Of a stretch of DNA of 64,000 nt, positions 38,032-46,978 are shown in pieces. Location of the stretch: positions 2,542,001-2,606,000 of the forward strand of contig NZ_CP014671.1 in the NCBI RefSeq assembly GCF_001697225.1, written 5' to 3'. The position numbers and the translations under genes are program-made. The DNA is from Immundisolibacter cernigliae. GTDB taxonomy: Bacteria; Pseudomonadota; Gammaproteobacteria; Immundisolibacterales; Immundisolibacteraceae. The first letter of the stretch is position 1, and every line of letters starts with the position of its first letter. The notes below the pieces were generated by a model, which did not search any database, was not told the DNA's origin, and saw only the letters and a program-made list of their open reading frames with translations.

Positions 38032-38793
38032 GTGCCAGGAAGAATTCATCGCAATGTTGCGTTGCGACTTCGCGCCCTGCTCGCGATGCTCATGCTCGCT
38101 TCGGTTTCGATGCTCGCCGCTCCCACGCGCGCCGAGGAATCCCATCCCGCGGCAACCGGCCGCAACGTCGCGCGTGCATTACTGCTGGACGCCACGCGAG
38201 CGGGCGAGCGCATCGTCGCAGTGGGTGAACGGGGCATCGTCCTTTATTCGGACGACGAGGGAGCGACTTGGAAGCAGGCCGCTGTTCCGGTCGATCCGAC
38301 TCTTACCGCCGTGACCTTTGTCGATGCGCAGCATGGCTGGGCCACAGGGCATGACGCGACCATATTGGCCACCGTGGACGGGGGACTGACGTGGGTTAAA
38401 CAGTTCAGCGACCCGGAGCTGGACGTGCCGCTGCTGGCTTTGTACTTCGAGGATCTGCGCACGGGATTTGCTGTCGGCGGCCGGGGCAATTTCTTTCGCA
38501 CCACGGACGGCGGGGCGACGTGGAGCAATGAGGTCATTCTGACCCGTGATGAGTTCGATGGTCACCTGTTCGGGATTGGTAAGGCCGCTTCCGGGAGCCT
38601 TTTCATGGCATCCGAGCAAGGCGTGCTGTTCCGGTCGGATGATGCGGGAGCGACCTGGCTACAGCTTGATAGCCCATATAACGGCTCATTTTTCGGCGTT
38701 TCCTTCCATGGTCCTCGCATCCTGGCCTACGGAATGCGCGGCCATGTCGCGGTCAGCGACGATAATGGTGCGTCGTGGCGCATGGTGCCTACC
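38032..38793 (+). pseudogene. YCF48-like beta-propeller gene, 5' part, cut by an IS element
   Basis: The first 254 codons of a secreted YCF48-family (photosystem II assembly factor-like) beta-propeller. A signal peptide ends near AAPTRAEE, followed by repeats such as YSDDEGATWKQ, ATVDGGLTWVKQ, FRTTDGGATWSN and FRSDDAGATWLQ. The reading continues to WRMVPT at 38793, where an IS481-family element begins; read-through into the IS would stop at 38925. The 3' part resumes in frame at 39880. Joining the two gives 328 residues, close to the 319-residue intact paralogue at 45851, so the insertion is recent. Confidence 0.9.
38788..38793. repeat. Target site duplication (left), CCTACC
   Basis: The 6-bp CCTACC abuts the left end of the IS and recurs at 39874-39879. 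It matches the NCTAGN preference known for Bordetella IS481 at five of six positions (counting the free N positions). Confidence 0.85.
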
Positions 38794-39760
38794 TGTCACG
38801 TCCCGGCCGATTATTTGGCCTTCGATGAAACAGCTCCGGTTTTGAAGCGTACCAGTGCTGAAGCGCTTGAGCCGGAGTCTGGGCGTTCAGTGCCTTCTGC
38901 GGCAAGTGGTGGTTGTAGAGCGTGACATAGCGGTGCAGGGTCTGCTCCAGGTCCTCGCTGGACCTGAAGTGGTGCGTGCGCAGCAGGTCCGCGATGCGCC
39001 CGTTGAAGCGCTCGACCATGCCATTGGTCTGCGGGTGGCGCGGGGGCGTCAGACGGTGCTCGATGCCCAGTTCCTGGCACAGGCGATCGAACTCATGCGT
39101 CCCGGTCGGGGCCCGCGCCCGGCTCCCGAACAGCCGGTCCGTGAACTCGGTGCCGTTGTCGGTGAGCAGGCGCGTGATGCGCACCGGGCAGGCCGTGGCC
39201 AGGGCACTGAGGAAGGCGCGCGCCGAGCGCGCGCTCTTGTCGGCTTTCAGGGCCACGTAAACCCAGCGGGTGGCCCGATCGATGGCCACGAACAGGAACC
39301 GGCGCCGGTCCTCGTCGGCCATCTGCGGCAGGTACTTCACGTCGACGTGCACAAAGCCGGGCACGTAGGTCTTGAAGGTCTTGCTGACCGCTTTGTCCGG
39401 CGCCGGGCGCAGGGCGCGCAGGTTGCCCACGCCGTGGCGGCGCAGGCAGCGGTCCAGCCCGGAGCGGGACACGTCCGGACACAGGAACTCGCGCGTCACC
39501 GCCAGCAGGTCGTCCAGCGGCAGCAGCAGGGCCCGGCGCAGGTAGACCACGATCGCCTCCTGGCCGGGGGTCAACGTCGTTTGCAGGCGGTGCGCGGTGT
39601 GCGGCCGGTCGTAGACATCCGGGCGCCGCTTCCATTTGTAGATCGTCGGCTCGGTGACGCCAAAGCGGCGGGCCAGCACCGCCACCGGCTCATCACTGGC
39701 CGCGATCTGCGCCCGCACGTGGGGCGTGGTGCGGGCTTGTTTGTGCAGTGCAATCAGCAT
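38789..39760 (-). CDS. IS481 family transposase
   Basis: A 323-residue DDE transposase. An N-terminal helix-turn-helix (RFGVTEPTIYKWKRR) is followed by the integrase core: HVDVKYLPQ (first Asp), LTDNGTEFTD (second Asp) and HPQTNGMVERFNGR (Glu). The C-terminus ends LFHRRPNNRPGRDR. The stop codon (TAG, complement of 38789-38791) lies in the target duplication, outside the IS, so the target DNA supplies the end of the gene. The frame is intact, so the element may be active. It is transcribed against the host gene. Confidence 0.92.
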   Translation of the reverse strand: MLIALHKQARTTPHVRAQIAASDEPVAVLARRFGVTEPTIYKWKRRPDVYDRPHTAHRLQTTLTPGQEAIVVYLRRALLLPLDDLLAVTREFLCPDVSRSGLDRCLRRHGVGNLRALRPAPDKAVSKTFKTYVPGFVHVDVKYLPQMADEDRRRFLFVAIDRATRWVYVALKADKSARSARAFLSALATACPVRITRLLTDNGTEFTDRLFGSRARAPTGTHEFDRLCQELGIEHRLTPPRHPQTNGMVERFNGRIADLLRTHHFRSSEDLEQTLHRYVTLYNHHLPQKALNAQTPAQALQHWYASKPELFHRRPNNRPGRDR

Positions 39761-39873
39761 GCGGACACCTCCCGATCAACCGCTTTCCCGTCCCCTGCCA
39801 GCTCCCGGAACACCTCGCGCGCCAGCAGCAGCGGGGACCGAGACGGAACTATATGATGATCCGGGATGGAACA
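38794..39873 (-). mobile_element. IS481 family insertion sequence, 1080 bp
   Basis: The ends are imperfect inverted repeats starting TGT: left TGTCACGTCCCGG (38794 on) and right, complemented, TGTTCCATCCCGG (from 39873). They match at 16 of 25 positions. The element is flanked by the direct repeat CCTACC and carries one transposase gene. Removing it with one copy of the repeat restores the YCF48-like reading frame exactly (VPT-GTDKS), which fixes both boundaries. Confidence 0.92.
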
Positions 39874-39879
39874 CCTACC
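39874..39879. repeat. Target site duplication (right), CCTACC
   Basis: Second copy of the 6-bp repeat flanking the IS. The host reading frame resumes with the next base (GGC ACG GAC). Confidence 0.85.
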
Positions 39880-40104
39880 GGCACGGACAAGTCCCTTATG
39901 TCCGCCACGGTTACGGCGGATGGCGTACTGGTACTGGCGGGGCTGGACGGTGCGATTGTCACCACGCGCGACGGCGGTGAAACGTTTGCGCTCGCGCCCC
40001 AGGAGGATCGGCGCAAGATTGCACGTCTGTTACCGACACGGGACGGTGCGTGGCTGGCGTTTGGCGAGAACGGCGTCAACCGCCTGACGCTCGAAGTCAA
40101 ATAA
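39880..40104 (+). pseudogene. YCF48-like beta-propeller gene, 3' part after the IS
   Basis: The last 74 codons and stop of the disrupted YCF48-like gene. GTDKSLMSATVTADGVLVLA aligns with GTQQFLFDGVVLPDGALLLV of the intact paralogue, and a final propeller blade reads VTTRDGGETFALAP. Without the IS it would be translated in frame with 38032-38793. A separate in-frame ATG at 39900 exists, but a signal-less fragment is unlikely to work. Confidence 0.88.
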
Positions 40105-40138
40105 GTCATCGCCCTCTATTACGGTTTTCGGAGGAGAA

Positions 40139-42514
40139 ATGTTAACGTCCAATTATGCGTCCGGCATGGCCCGTGTTTCGGCATGGCTGGCCGATGCGCT
40201 GATTCGTCATCGGGTCATGATTCTCGTCGTGCTGGGTTTGATCACTGCTTTCCTCGGTTATCACGCCTCTTTTCTGCGGATGGACCCCGGCTTCACCAAG
40301 TCCATCCCGCTGGGTCATCCGTACATGCAGACTTATAGCAAGTACACTGACCAATTCGGCGGCGCAAACGTCATCATCGTCGCCTTGATGCAGAAGGAAG
40401 GCGATATATTCAACGTTGATTTCTTCAAAACGCTTGAAACGGCGACCCAGGACGTTCTGTTCATAAAGGGCGTTGACCGATCCTCCGTCACCTCGTTGTT
40501 CACGCCCAACGTGGACTATGTACTGGTGAATGAGGAGGGCTTTGTCGGCCATCGTGTGGTTGAGCCGGATTTTCAGCCCAATCAGGAAAGCATCGAGCAG
40601 GTGCGGCGCAATCTGCTGGTCTCGCAGCACGTCGGGCGCCTCGTGTCTCATGATTTTCGCGGCGCCCTGATCCGTGCCGAGCTGGTAGACAAAGACCCCG
40701 CTACCGGCAAACCATTGGACTACACAGAAGTTGCGGCCGCGCTGGAGCAAATTCGCGCCCGCTACGCCAGCGATACCGTCGAGGTAAGAATCATCGGCTT
40801 CGCCAAGTTCATCGACGATGTCATCAATGGCGCGCTTGGGGTGTTGCTGTTCTTTGTCGTGGCGGTGTTGGTCACCGCCATAATGTTGTATTTCTATTCG
40901 AATTCGCTGCAAATCACCGTTTTGGCGATTCTGGTTGCGGTGACGGCGGTGGTGTGGCAACTGGGCCTGGTGCGTCTGCTGGGCTACGGCATCGATCCCT
41001 TGTCGATATTGGTCCCGTTTCTCATTCTGGCGATTGGGGTCAGCCACGCCATCCAGATGACGAATACATGGAAGCTGGAAATTCTCGGCGGGGCTACCGC
41101 GCGCCAGGCCGCCCGCGAGGCCTTCAACAAGTTGTTCATTCCGGGTACCACCGCCTTGCTGGCCAATGCAGTGGGTTTCGCCGTGATCATGGTTATCGAC
41201 ATCGACATCATTCAGGAGCTTGGTATAACAGCCAGCATTGGTGTTGCGGTGATGGTCGCGACGAACAAGTTCATGCTGCCGGTGCTGCTGTCCTACGCCA
41301 GCATGAGCCCGCGCACGGTTGAGCGCATCCGGGCGCGGGTTCTGGTTCAGGAAAAGCCCTTCTTTCGCTTTCTCGCAAGCTTCGCCGACCGCAAGAAGGG
41401 GTCGGTAGTTATCCTGGTTTCCATCGTCTTGCTTGGGTTCGGCTGGTGGAAGTGGCAGTCTCTGGTGATCGGTGATAGCGAAGCCGGCGCGCCGGAATTC
41501 TGGCCGGAGGCGCGCTATAACCAGGATATTAAGGCAATCATCAATAACTTTCGGGTCGGAATCGACGAGTTGACGGTCATCGCGGAGATGCCGCGTGACG
41601 GTTGCACGACCTACGGGATGATGAAGACGATTGATCGATTTGTGTGGCACGTTGGAAATGTTGAAGGTGTCCAGTCGGTGGCCTCGCTGTCGTCGGTGAT
41701 GCGCGACCGCAACATTGGCAACAACGAAGGCCATATCAAGTTCGCCGAGCTTCCGCGCACGGCGGCGGGCCTCGGCTCGGCGATGCGCAACATTGAACTG
41801 AACCAGAAGCTGTTCAACGACACCTGCGAGGCGATCCCGATTCGCGTGTTCCTGTGGGACCACAAAGCACCAACGCTGACTCGGGTAGTCGAGGCGATCG
41901 AGGAATTTGAACAGCCTGCTGAGGGAGACGGCGCCAAAGTGTCGTTCAGGCTTGCGTCCGGGCCGGCGGGCGTGATGGCGGCAACTAACGAGGCTGTGGA
42001 ACGGGCCGAACTGACCATGATGGGAGCCCTTTTTGTGGCGGTGGGCATCTTGTGCTATTTGACCTTCCTGTCGTGGCGCGCTTCGCTGTGCATCCTGTTG
42101 CCGCTGGCGTTGGTTTCCATTCTCGCCAACGCGGTGATGGTTCTGCTGAACATCGGGCTGAAGGTGTCGACACTACCCGTGGTGGCGCTTGGCGTCGGCG
42201 TAGGTGTGGATTACGGCATCTATCTGTTTGCCCGCACGCAGGCCCACATCCGCAACGGCCTGTCCCTGAAGGATGCTTACTATGAGGGTCTCAAGCAGGC
42301 CGGCACTGCCGTTATCTTCACCGCCAGCACCATGTCGATTGGCGTTGCGACCTGGTTCTTCTCCGATCTGAAGTTCCAGTCGGACATGGGCGTGCTTTTG
42401 GCCTACATGTTCTTCGTCAACATGGTCGGTGCGGTGTTGTTGTTGCCGGCGTTGGCGGCATGGCTGATCGACGTCGAGAAAGAGCGGGTGTCGACACGCG
42501 GGCTGTCGCACTGA
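40139..42514 (+). CDS. MMPL/HAE3-type RND superfamily transporter (module B, intact)
   Basis: A 791-residue inner-membrane RND protein with two similar halves. TM1 lies at about 26-45, a periplasmic loop runs to about 230, TM2-6 lie at about 232-390, TM7 at about 419-440, a second loop to about 620, then TM8-12. It belongs to the MMPL/hopanoid-transporter-like group rather than AcrB-type pumps. In the second half, VDYGIYLFAR (Asp691-Tyr692) matches the proton-relay pair of MmpL proteins; at the same place in the first half the residues are Ser302-His303 (GVSHAIQM). A strong GGAGGAG precedes the ATG. No membrane-fusion protein or TolC is adjacent. Confidence 0.88.
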   Translation: MLTSNYASGMARVSAWLADALIRHRVMILVVLGLITAFLGYHASFLRMDPGFTKSIPLGHPYMQTYSKYTDQFGGANVIIVALMQKEGDIFNVDFFKTLETATQDVLFIKGVDRSSVTSLFTPNVDYVLVNEEGFVGHRVVEPDFQPNQESIEQVRRNLLVSQHVGRLVSHDFRGALIRAELVDKDPATGKPLDYTEVAAALEQIRARYASDTVEVRIIGFAKFIDDVINGALGVLLFFVVAVLVTAIMLYFYSNSLQITVLAILVAVTAVVWQLGLVRLLGYGIDPLSILVPFLILAIGVSHAIQMTNTWKLEILGGATARQAAREAFNKLFIPGTTALLANAVGFAVIMVIDIDIIQELGITASIGVAVMVATNKFMLPVLLSYASMSPRTVERIRARVLVQEKPFFRFLASFADRKKGSVVILVSIVLLGFGWWKWQSLVIGDSEAGAPEFWPEARYNQDIKAIINNFRVGIDELTVIAEMPRDGCTTYGMMKTIDRFVWHVGNVEGVQSVASLSSVMRDRNIGNNEGHIKFAELPRTAAGLGSAMRNIELNQKLFNDTCEAIPIRVFLWDHKAPTLTRVVEAIEEFEQPAEGDGAKVSFRLASGPAGVMAATNEAVERAELTMMGALFVAVGILCYLTFLSWRASLCILLPLALVSILANAVMVLLNIGLKVSTLPVVALGVGVGVDYGIYLFARTQAHIRNGLSLKDAYYEGLKQAGTAVIFTASTMSIGVATWFFSDLKFQSDMGVLLAYMFFVNMVGAVLLLPALAAWLIDVEKERVSTRGLSH

Positions 42515-42604
42515 GTTTGGTCGATATATGTGGGCGCGGGGTGTACTGATGGTTGTCGCGTGCTTTAGAATTTGTGGTTCATGGAATGATGAGGAGGGAA
42601 GAAC

Positions 42605-44215
42605 ATGACCAAGCGCATGCAATTACGCACAGCGATTGCGGCCGCTGCGGCGGGCTTGATTTCGGGCCCGGCGCTGGCGGTGGATTTCAAGATCGGCGAA
42701 CTGGAGGCCGCGTTCGATACCGACCTCACTTGGGGTCTTTCGATGCGCACGGCAAAGCCCGATCCGCTCAATCAGGGCGTTTATGGCAATCGCTACCTGT
42801 TCCAGGACAAGTGGGACATTTTTTCCAACGCCATCAAGGGCTCGCATACCCTGGAGGTCAAGGGCGACAGCTATGGCGCCCTGGCACGGGGCAACTGGTT
42901 CTACGATTTCGAGATGGCGAATCAGAATCTTCCAAAAGCCTCTGAAAATCGCGCCAAGCAGCACGGTGACATCACCGATGCGTATGTTTACAAGCACCTG
43001 CTGCCTGACCAGAACCTGTCGGTCCGTCTGGGCAAGCAGGTGATTTCCTGGGGTGAAAGCACCTTCATCGGCCAGGCGCTGTCGGACATCAATACGGTCG
43101 ACATCTCCAAGCTGCGCACGCCGGGCTCCGACCTGAAGGACGCCTTCCTGGGCACGCCTGCCATCGATATTGCGTATACCTTCGCCGACAACTACACGCT
43201 CGAAGGCTTCTACCTGTTCGGGTACGACGAGATCAAGGTCGATCCGATGGGCGCCTTTTTCGCCACCCTGGACGCCATCGCGGACGGTGGCGGTTTTGCC
43301 AACGCGGTGGTCGGCGGGAGGCCGCGTTGTCTGGCGCCTGACGGCGTGGCCTGCGATCTGCTGGGCGGCGGTCTCGTGAGGAGCGGGGACGACATTCCTT
43401 CCTACGGCGGGCAATGGGGTCTTGCATTCAGGGTGTTTCTGCCCAATTTCGGCAACGGTGGCGAGGTCGGCCTTTATTACCAGAACCTGCACGACCACCT
43501 GCCCATGTTGTCGGCGACGCGCAATGTAGCTGGGCCGGGCGGGCGTTTTTTCATTGAATACCCGGAGAATATCGAGCGCTTCGGCGTCTCGTTCAACACC
43601 AATCTTTCCGGTGTCGCGCTCAGTGGCGAATATTCGTGGCGGCGAAATGCGCCGATTCAGCTGCTCGGGCCGCTGCTGCAGGGGGCTGGCATAGCTCCTG
43701 GCTTGGCGCCCGGCGCCAGCGTCAGAGGCTATGAGCGAATCGAGCGCCATCAGGCACAGTTCAGTGTCAACAAGAACTGGGGCGTGACGCAGTGGCTGAA
43801 GGCGGACGCCAACGCCACGGTGGCGGAGCTCATGTGGGGCTGGATCGGCGGGCTTCCGGATTCCTCAGCTCTGTTCGAACCGGACATCAGCAAGGACTTC
43901 GGCAAGCTGGTGGTTCGCCACGCACTGACCTACAACGCAGCCCTGTTCAATCTGATCGCACTGGAGCCGAGCGTGGCGTTTAGCTGGGATATCCACGGAT
44001 TTTCCAACGAGCTGGGCGCGGCCAAGCTGGTGGTGGACGACCGCAAGGCGATCACCGTGGGTCTTGGCTTCCTGTATGGCGGCGGCAAGTGGACCGGCAA
44101 CATCAGTTACACGAATTTCTTCGGTCCGCAAAACGATTTCAATAGGGCGGCCAGCCGCTACAACGGCACTGACGATCGGGACTTCCTGTCGTTCAACGCG
44201 AGCTACTCGTTCTGA
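42605..44215 (+). CDS. DUF1302 outer-membrane beta-barrel protein (module C)
   Basis: A 536-residue DUF1302 protein with a signal peptide ending LISGPALA. It parallels the module B copy: QDKWDIFSNAIKGSH, NWFYDFEMA, KQVISWGESTFIGQALSDI, NTVDISKLRTPG, and C-terminal LSFNASYSF with terminal Phe. It starts 90 bp after the module B RND gene with AGGAGGG upstream, and is followed in 27 bp by a DUF1329 gene. Its composition is more GC-rich than the module B equivalent. Confidence 0.88.
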   Translation: MTKRMQLRTAIAAAAAGLISGPALAVDFKIGELEAAFDTDLTWGLSMRTAKPDPLNQGVYGNRYLFQDKWDIFSNAIKGSHTLEVKGDSYGALARGNWFYDFEMANQNLPKASENRAKQHGDITDAYVYKHLLPDQNLSVRLGKQVISWGESTFIGQALSDINTVDISKLRTPGSDLKDAFLGTPAIDIAYTFADNYTLEGFYLFGYDEIKVDPMGAFFATLDAIADGGGFANAVVGGRPRCLAPDGVACDLLGGGLVRSGDDIPSYGGQWGLAFRVFLPNFGNGGEVGLYYQNLHDHLPMLSATRNVAGPGGRFFIEYPENIERFGVSFNTNLSGVALSGEYSWRRNAPIQLLGPLLQGAGIAPGLAPGASVRGYERIERHQAQFSVNKNWGVTQWLKADANATVAELMWGWIGGLPDSSALFEPDISKDFGKLVVRHALTYNAALFNLIALEPSVAFSWDIHGFSNELGAAKLVVDDRKAITVGLGFLYGGGKWTGNISYTNFFGPQNDFNRAASRYNGTDDRDFLSFNASYSF

Positions 44216-44242
44216 ACGGGCGCCGGGTTCATTCTGGAGGAT

Positions 44243-45706
44243 ATGAAGATGTTCTTTTTCAACGGTAGCCGTTGCGTGGTCGTTGCGGCACTGGCCGGAC
44301 TGTCGATGGCAGGTGCGGCCAACGCCAAGCTGAGCGACGAGGAAATCGCCCAGCTCGGCATGACCGGCACGCCGCTGACGCCGGTCGGCGCCACCCGTGC
44401 CGGCAACGCCGCCGGCACCATTCCGGAGTGGACCGGCGGGATTCAGGCGCCGCCGGCCAATTTCAAGCCGGGCGCGGGCTGGGCCGACCCCTTTGCGGAC
44501 GACAAGCCGCTGTTCACCATCACCGCGCAGAACTACCAGCAGTACGAGAAGAATCTGCTGCCGGGCCAGATTGCCATGTTCAAGCAGTATCCGGACAGTT
44601 TCCGGATGCACGTCTACCCGACCCGGCGCAGCACGTCCTATCCGGACTGGTTCGTCGAAAGCACCAAGGTTCAGGCCAAGCATATCGACATCTGCCCGCA
44701 GTACGCGCAGAAGAACGAAATGTGCCTGATCGATGCGCAGCCCGGCGGTGGGGTGCCGTTTCCCATTCCCAAGAGTCCCGAGGAGGCTGGCTGGAACACC
44801 CTGCTCGGGCACTACAACGGCACGACCATGGACGCCATGGGCAACGGCGCGCTGATCGATTCGCTGGGCAATCGCACCGACGTGATCATCCGCTCGCGCG
44901 AGTTCTGGCCGTACCAGCTGCCGGCCGACAAGCGGCCGTCGAACGAGTGGTTCACGCAGTGGGGCGGCGCGTTCCTGTGCGATTCGTGGCAGATCGAGCA
45001 GCCGCCGCGCTCCTCGGGGCTGGTGTTTGGCGGCTGCATGTACGCGCAGAACGTCGATTTTCAGGTCTACCTCTACATCCCCGGCCAGCGACGTGTGCGC
45101 AAGGCGCCTGAGATTGGTTTCCACGACAGTCCTTCCTTCGGCTCGGATGGCCAGCGCACGGTGTCCTCGCGCTGGATGTGGTGGTTCGGCGGCAAGGAGC
45201 CGCGCCACAGCTACAAGCTCGAGAAAGGCAAGGAGCTTTTCGTGTCGGCCAATTCGTACAAGATTGCCGATCCGAACCTGAACTACGACGACATCTATGG
45301 CAAGAAGCACATCAATCAGGACTTGCTGCGCTACGAGCTGCACCGCATGTGGGTGATCGACGGCGAGCTCAAGCCGGGCTACCGCCACCTCTACAAGCGC
45401 CACGTGGCGTATTTCGACGAGGACACCTGGATGGGCGTGGCCTTCGAGGCCTACGACGCCAAGGACCGGCTATGGCGCATGGGCGAACAGCACGTGCTGA
45501 ACCTGTATGACAAGCCCCTTCTGCGCATCATGGGCGACTCGCAGATCGATCTGATCAACGGGCGTTACACCACCTACCCGTACTGGCACGACACCGCAGG
45601 CCGGCTGACCGGTTTCGGGCCGCCGAAGTTCGAGACCACCGAGGACATGACCGTCGACATCTCCGTCTACACGCCGCAGGGATTGCGCAAGTTCGGTACG
45701 CGTTGA
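44243..45706 (+). CDS. DUF1329 periplasmic protein (module C, first copy)
   Basis: A 487-residue DUF1329 protein. The signal peptide ends MAGAANA, before KLSDEEIAQLGMTG. Conserved blocks are PVGATRAGNAAGTIPEWTGG, LFTITAQNYQQYE, YPTRRSTSYPDWF, GQRRVRKAPEIGFHDSP, RYELHRMW and C-terminal PQGLRKFGTR. It shares with 49393 the segments PLTPVGA and SFGSDGQRTVSSRW, which the module B copies lack, so the two module C proteins are closer to each other. The partner DUF1302 gene is 27 bp upstream. Confidence 0.87.
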   Translation: MKMFFFNGSRCVVVAALAGLSMAGAANAKLSDEEIAQLGMTGTPLTPVGATRAGNAAGTIPEWTGGIQAPPANFKPGAGWADPFADDKPLFTITAQNYQQYEKNLLPGQIAMFKQYPDSFRMHVYPTRRSTSYPDWFVESTKVQAKHIDICPQYAQKNEMCLIDAQPGGGVPFPIPKSPEEAGWNTLLGHYNGTTMDAMGNGALIDSLGNRTDVIIRSREFWPYQLPADKRPSNEWFTQWGGAFLCDSWQIEQPPRSSGLVFGGCMYAQNVDFQVYLYIPGQRRVRKAPEIGFHDSPSFGSDGQRTVSSRWMWWFGGKEPRHSYKLEKGKELFVSANSYKIADPNLNYDDIYGKKHINQDLLRYELHRMWVIDGELKPGYRHLYKRHVAYFDEDTWMGVAFEAYDAKDRLWRMGEQHVLNLYDKPLLRIMGDSQIDLINGRYTTYPYWHDTAGRLTGFGPPKFETTEDMTVDISVYTPQGLRKFGTR

Positions 45707-45757
45707 TTTCCACGCCCTGCGGCGGTCGTGCCGCGCAGGGCCGTACATAAACCCACC

Positions 45758-45791
45758 AGACACCCTGCGGTTCAGCAGAGCCGCAGGGTGT
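45758..45791 (+). repeat. Perfect 12-bp stem-loop after the DUF1329 gene
   Basis: GACACCCTGCGG, a 10-nt loop and CCGCAGGGTGTC, 51 bp after the DUF1329 stop and 60 bp before the YCF48-like gene. There is only a short T pair after it, so it is a weak terminator or an mRNA stabiliser. It takes the place of the strong terminator at 37984 in module B. Confidence 0.7.
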
Positions 45792-45850
45792 CTTGGTCAG
45801 ACGCCGATGCCGGAGCGCTCGGCGCCCGAGATGAGCTTCGAGAGGGATAA

Positions 45851-46810
45851 ATGTTCGTTCGACTCGCCAGTTTCCTGCTGGCTTTTTTATGCCTGACGGC
45901 CTCGGCACGGGCCGATGTGACGCCGCAATCGGCGTTGAAGGTGCCCCTGGCGCCGCGGGTGGTGTTTCTGGGGCTGGCGAGCGCCGGCGAACGGGTGATC
46001 GCGGTCGGCGAGCGGGGCGTGATCATCCGCTCCGATGATCGGGGCGCCAGTTGGGTGCAGTCGGACGTGCCGGTGCGGGCCACGCTGACGGCGGTGAGCT
46101 TCGTCGATGCCCAGACCGGTTTCGCGGTCGGGCACGATGCGGTGGTGCTCAAGACCACCGACGGCGGGGCGAGCTGGACGCTGCTCAACTTCGAGCCCGA
46201 TTCGCAGGTGGTGCTGCTGAACGTGCGCTTTCGCGACGCCCGCAGCGGTTACGTGGTCGGCAGCAACGGCCAGCTGTGGAGTACGCAGGATGCCGGGGCC
46301 AACTGGCAGCGCACCACGCTGTCCGTGGAGGACTGGTACCAGAACCACGTTTTCGACATCGCCTGGGCGGCGGACGGGGCAACCCTGGCGGTGGCCGAGA
46401 AGGGCGTGCTGTACCGCTCCGCCGACGGCGTCGCGCCGTTCGAGGCGATCGACTCTCCCTACGAGGGATCGTTCTTCGGGGCGCTGAGACTGCCCGACGG
46501 GCGCCTGCTCATCTACGGCATGAACGGTCATGCCTTCGTGTCGGCAGACGGCGGGCTCGCCTGGCAGCGGGTCGATACCGGTACGCAGCAGTTCCTGTTC
46601 GACGGTGTGGTGCTGCCGGACGGTGCGCTGCTGCTCGTCGGCGGCGGCGGCACGCTGGTGCGCCTGGCCCCGCACACCCTGGAGGCATCGGTAAAGCAGC
46701 TCGTCGAGCGCGCCGGCATCACCGCGGTGTTGCCGGCGGGTGATGCGGTGTACCTGGCCACCGAGGCCGGCGGCGTACAGCGCAGACCGCTTGCCGGGCA
46801 GTTCGACTGA
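45851..46810 (+). CDS. YCF48-like beta-propeller protein (module C, intact)
   Basis: A 319-residue secreted protein. The signal peptide MFVRLASFLLAFLCLTASARA precedes a series of YCF48/BNR-like blades: IRSDDRGASWVQ, LKTTDGGASWTL, WSTQDAGANWQR, FVSADGGLAWQR. YCF48-like propellers are usually periplasmic or lumenal assembly scaffolds that bind other proteins. It is the only intact copy of this component in the two full modules, because its module B paralogue carries an IS. It has several Asp-rich turns but no catalytic motif. It may bind or assemble the barrel, DUF1329 and RND parts; this is inference. Confidence 0.85.
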   Translation: MFVRLASFLLAFLCLTASARADVTPQSALKVPLAPRVVFLGLASAGERVIAVGERGVIIRSDDRGASWVQSDVPVRATLTAVSFVDAQTGFAVGHDAVVLKTTDGGASWTLLNFEPDSQVVLLNVRFRDARSGYVVGSNGQLWSTQDAGANWQRTTLSVEDWYQNHVFDIAWAADGATLAVAEKGVLYRSADGVAPFEAIDSPYEGSFFGALRLPDGRLLIYGMNGHAFVSADGGLAWQRVDTGTQQFLFDGVVLPDGALLLVGGGGTLVRLAPHTLEASVKQLVERAGITAVLPAGDAVYLATEAGGVQRRPLAGQFD

Positions 46811-46916
46811 GAGCTTGTGACATTCAAGCTCTCAGCCCGGCCAGGGATGGGCGGGAGCGAGTCCGGGCATGTGCCGGACTCGCGACAGAAGAAATGCACA
46901 GGACGTGCATTTCTTC
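46811..46916. repeat. Three consecutive perfect stem-loops
   Basis: Hairpin 1 at 46811-46831 (GAGCTTG / CAAGCTC, 7 bp), hairpin 2 at 46857-46883 (GCGAGTCCGG / CCGGACTCGC, 10 bp) and hairpin 3 at 46888-46916 (GAAGAAATGCAC / GTGCATTTCTTC, 12 bp) fill the gap between the YCF48-like stop and the RND start. No long U-run follows. They may be a REP-like cluster, an mRNA processing or stability element, or a regulatory leader of the RND gene. Confidence 0.75.
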
Positions 46917-46978
46917 ACAAACTCTGATCCGCCGCCCCCTGCGACGGCCCTCAACGCGATTTCAGGACGATCGATTCC

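Noticed and set aside
39900-40104. Independent short gene after the IS
   Set aside because: The frame is the 3' end of the disrupted YCF48-like gene. It lacks a signal peptide and ribosome site and aligns with the end of the intact paralogue.
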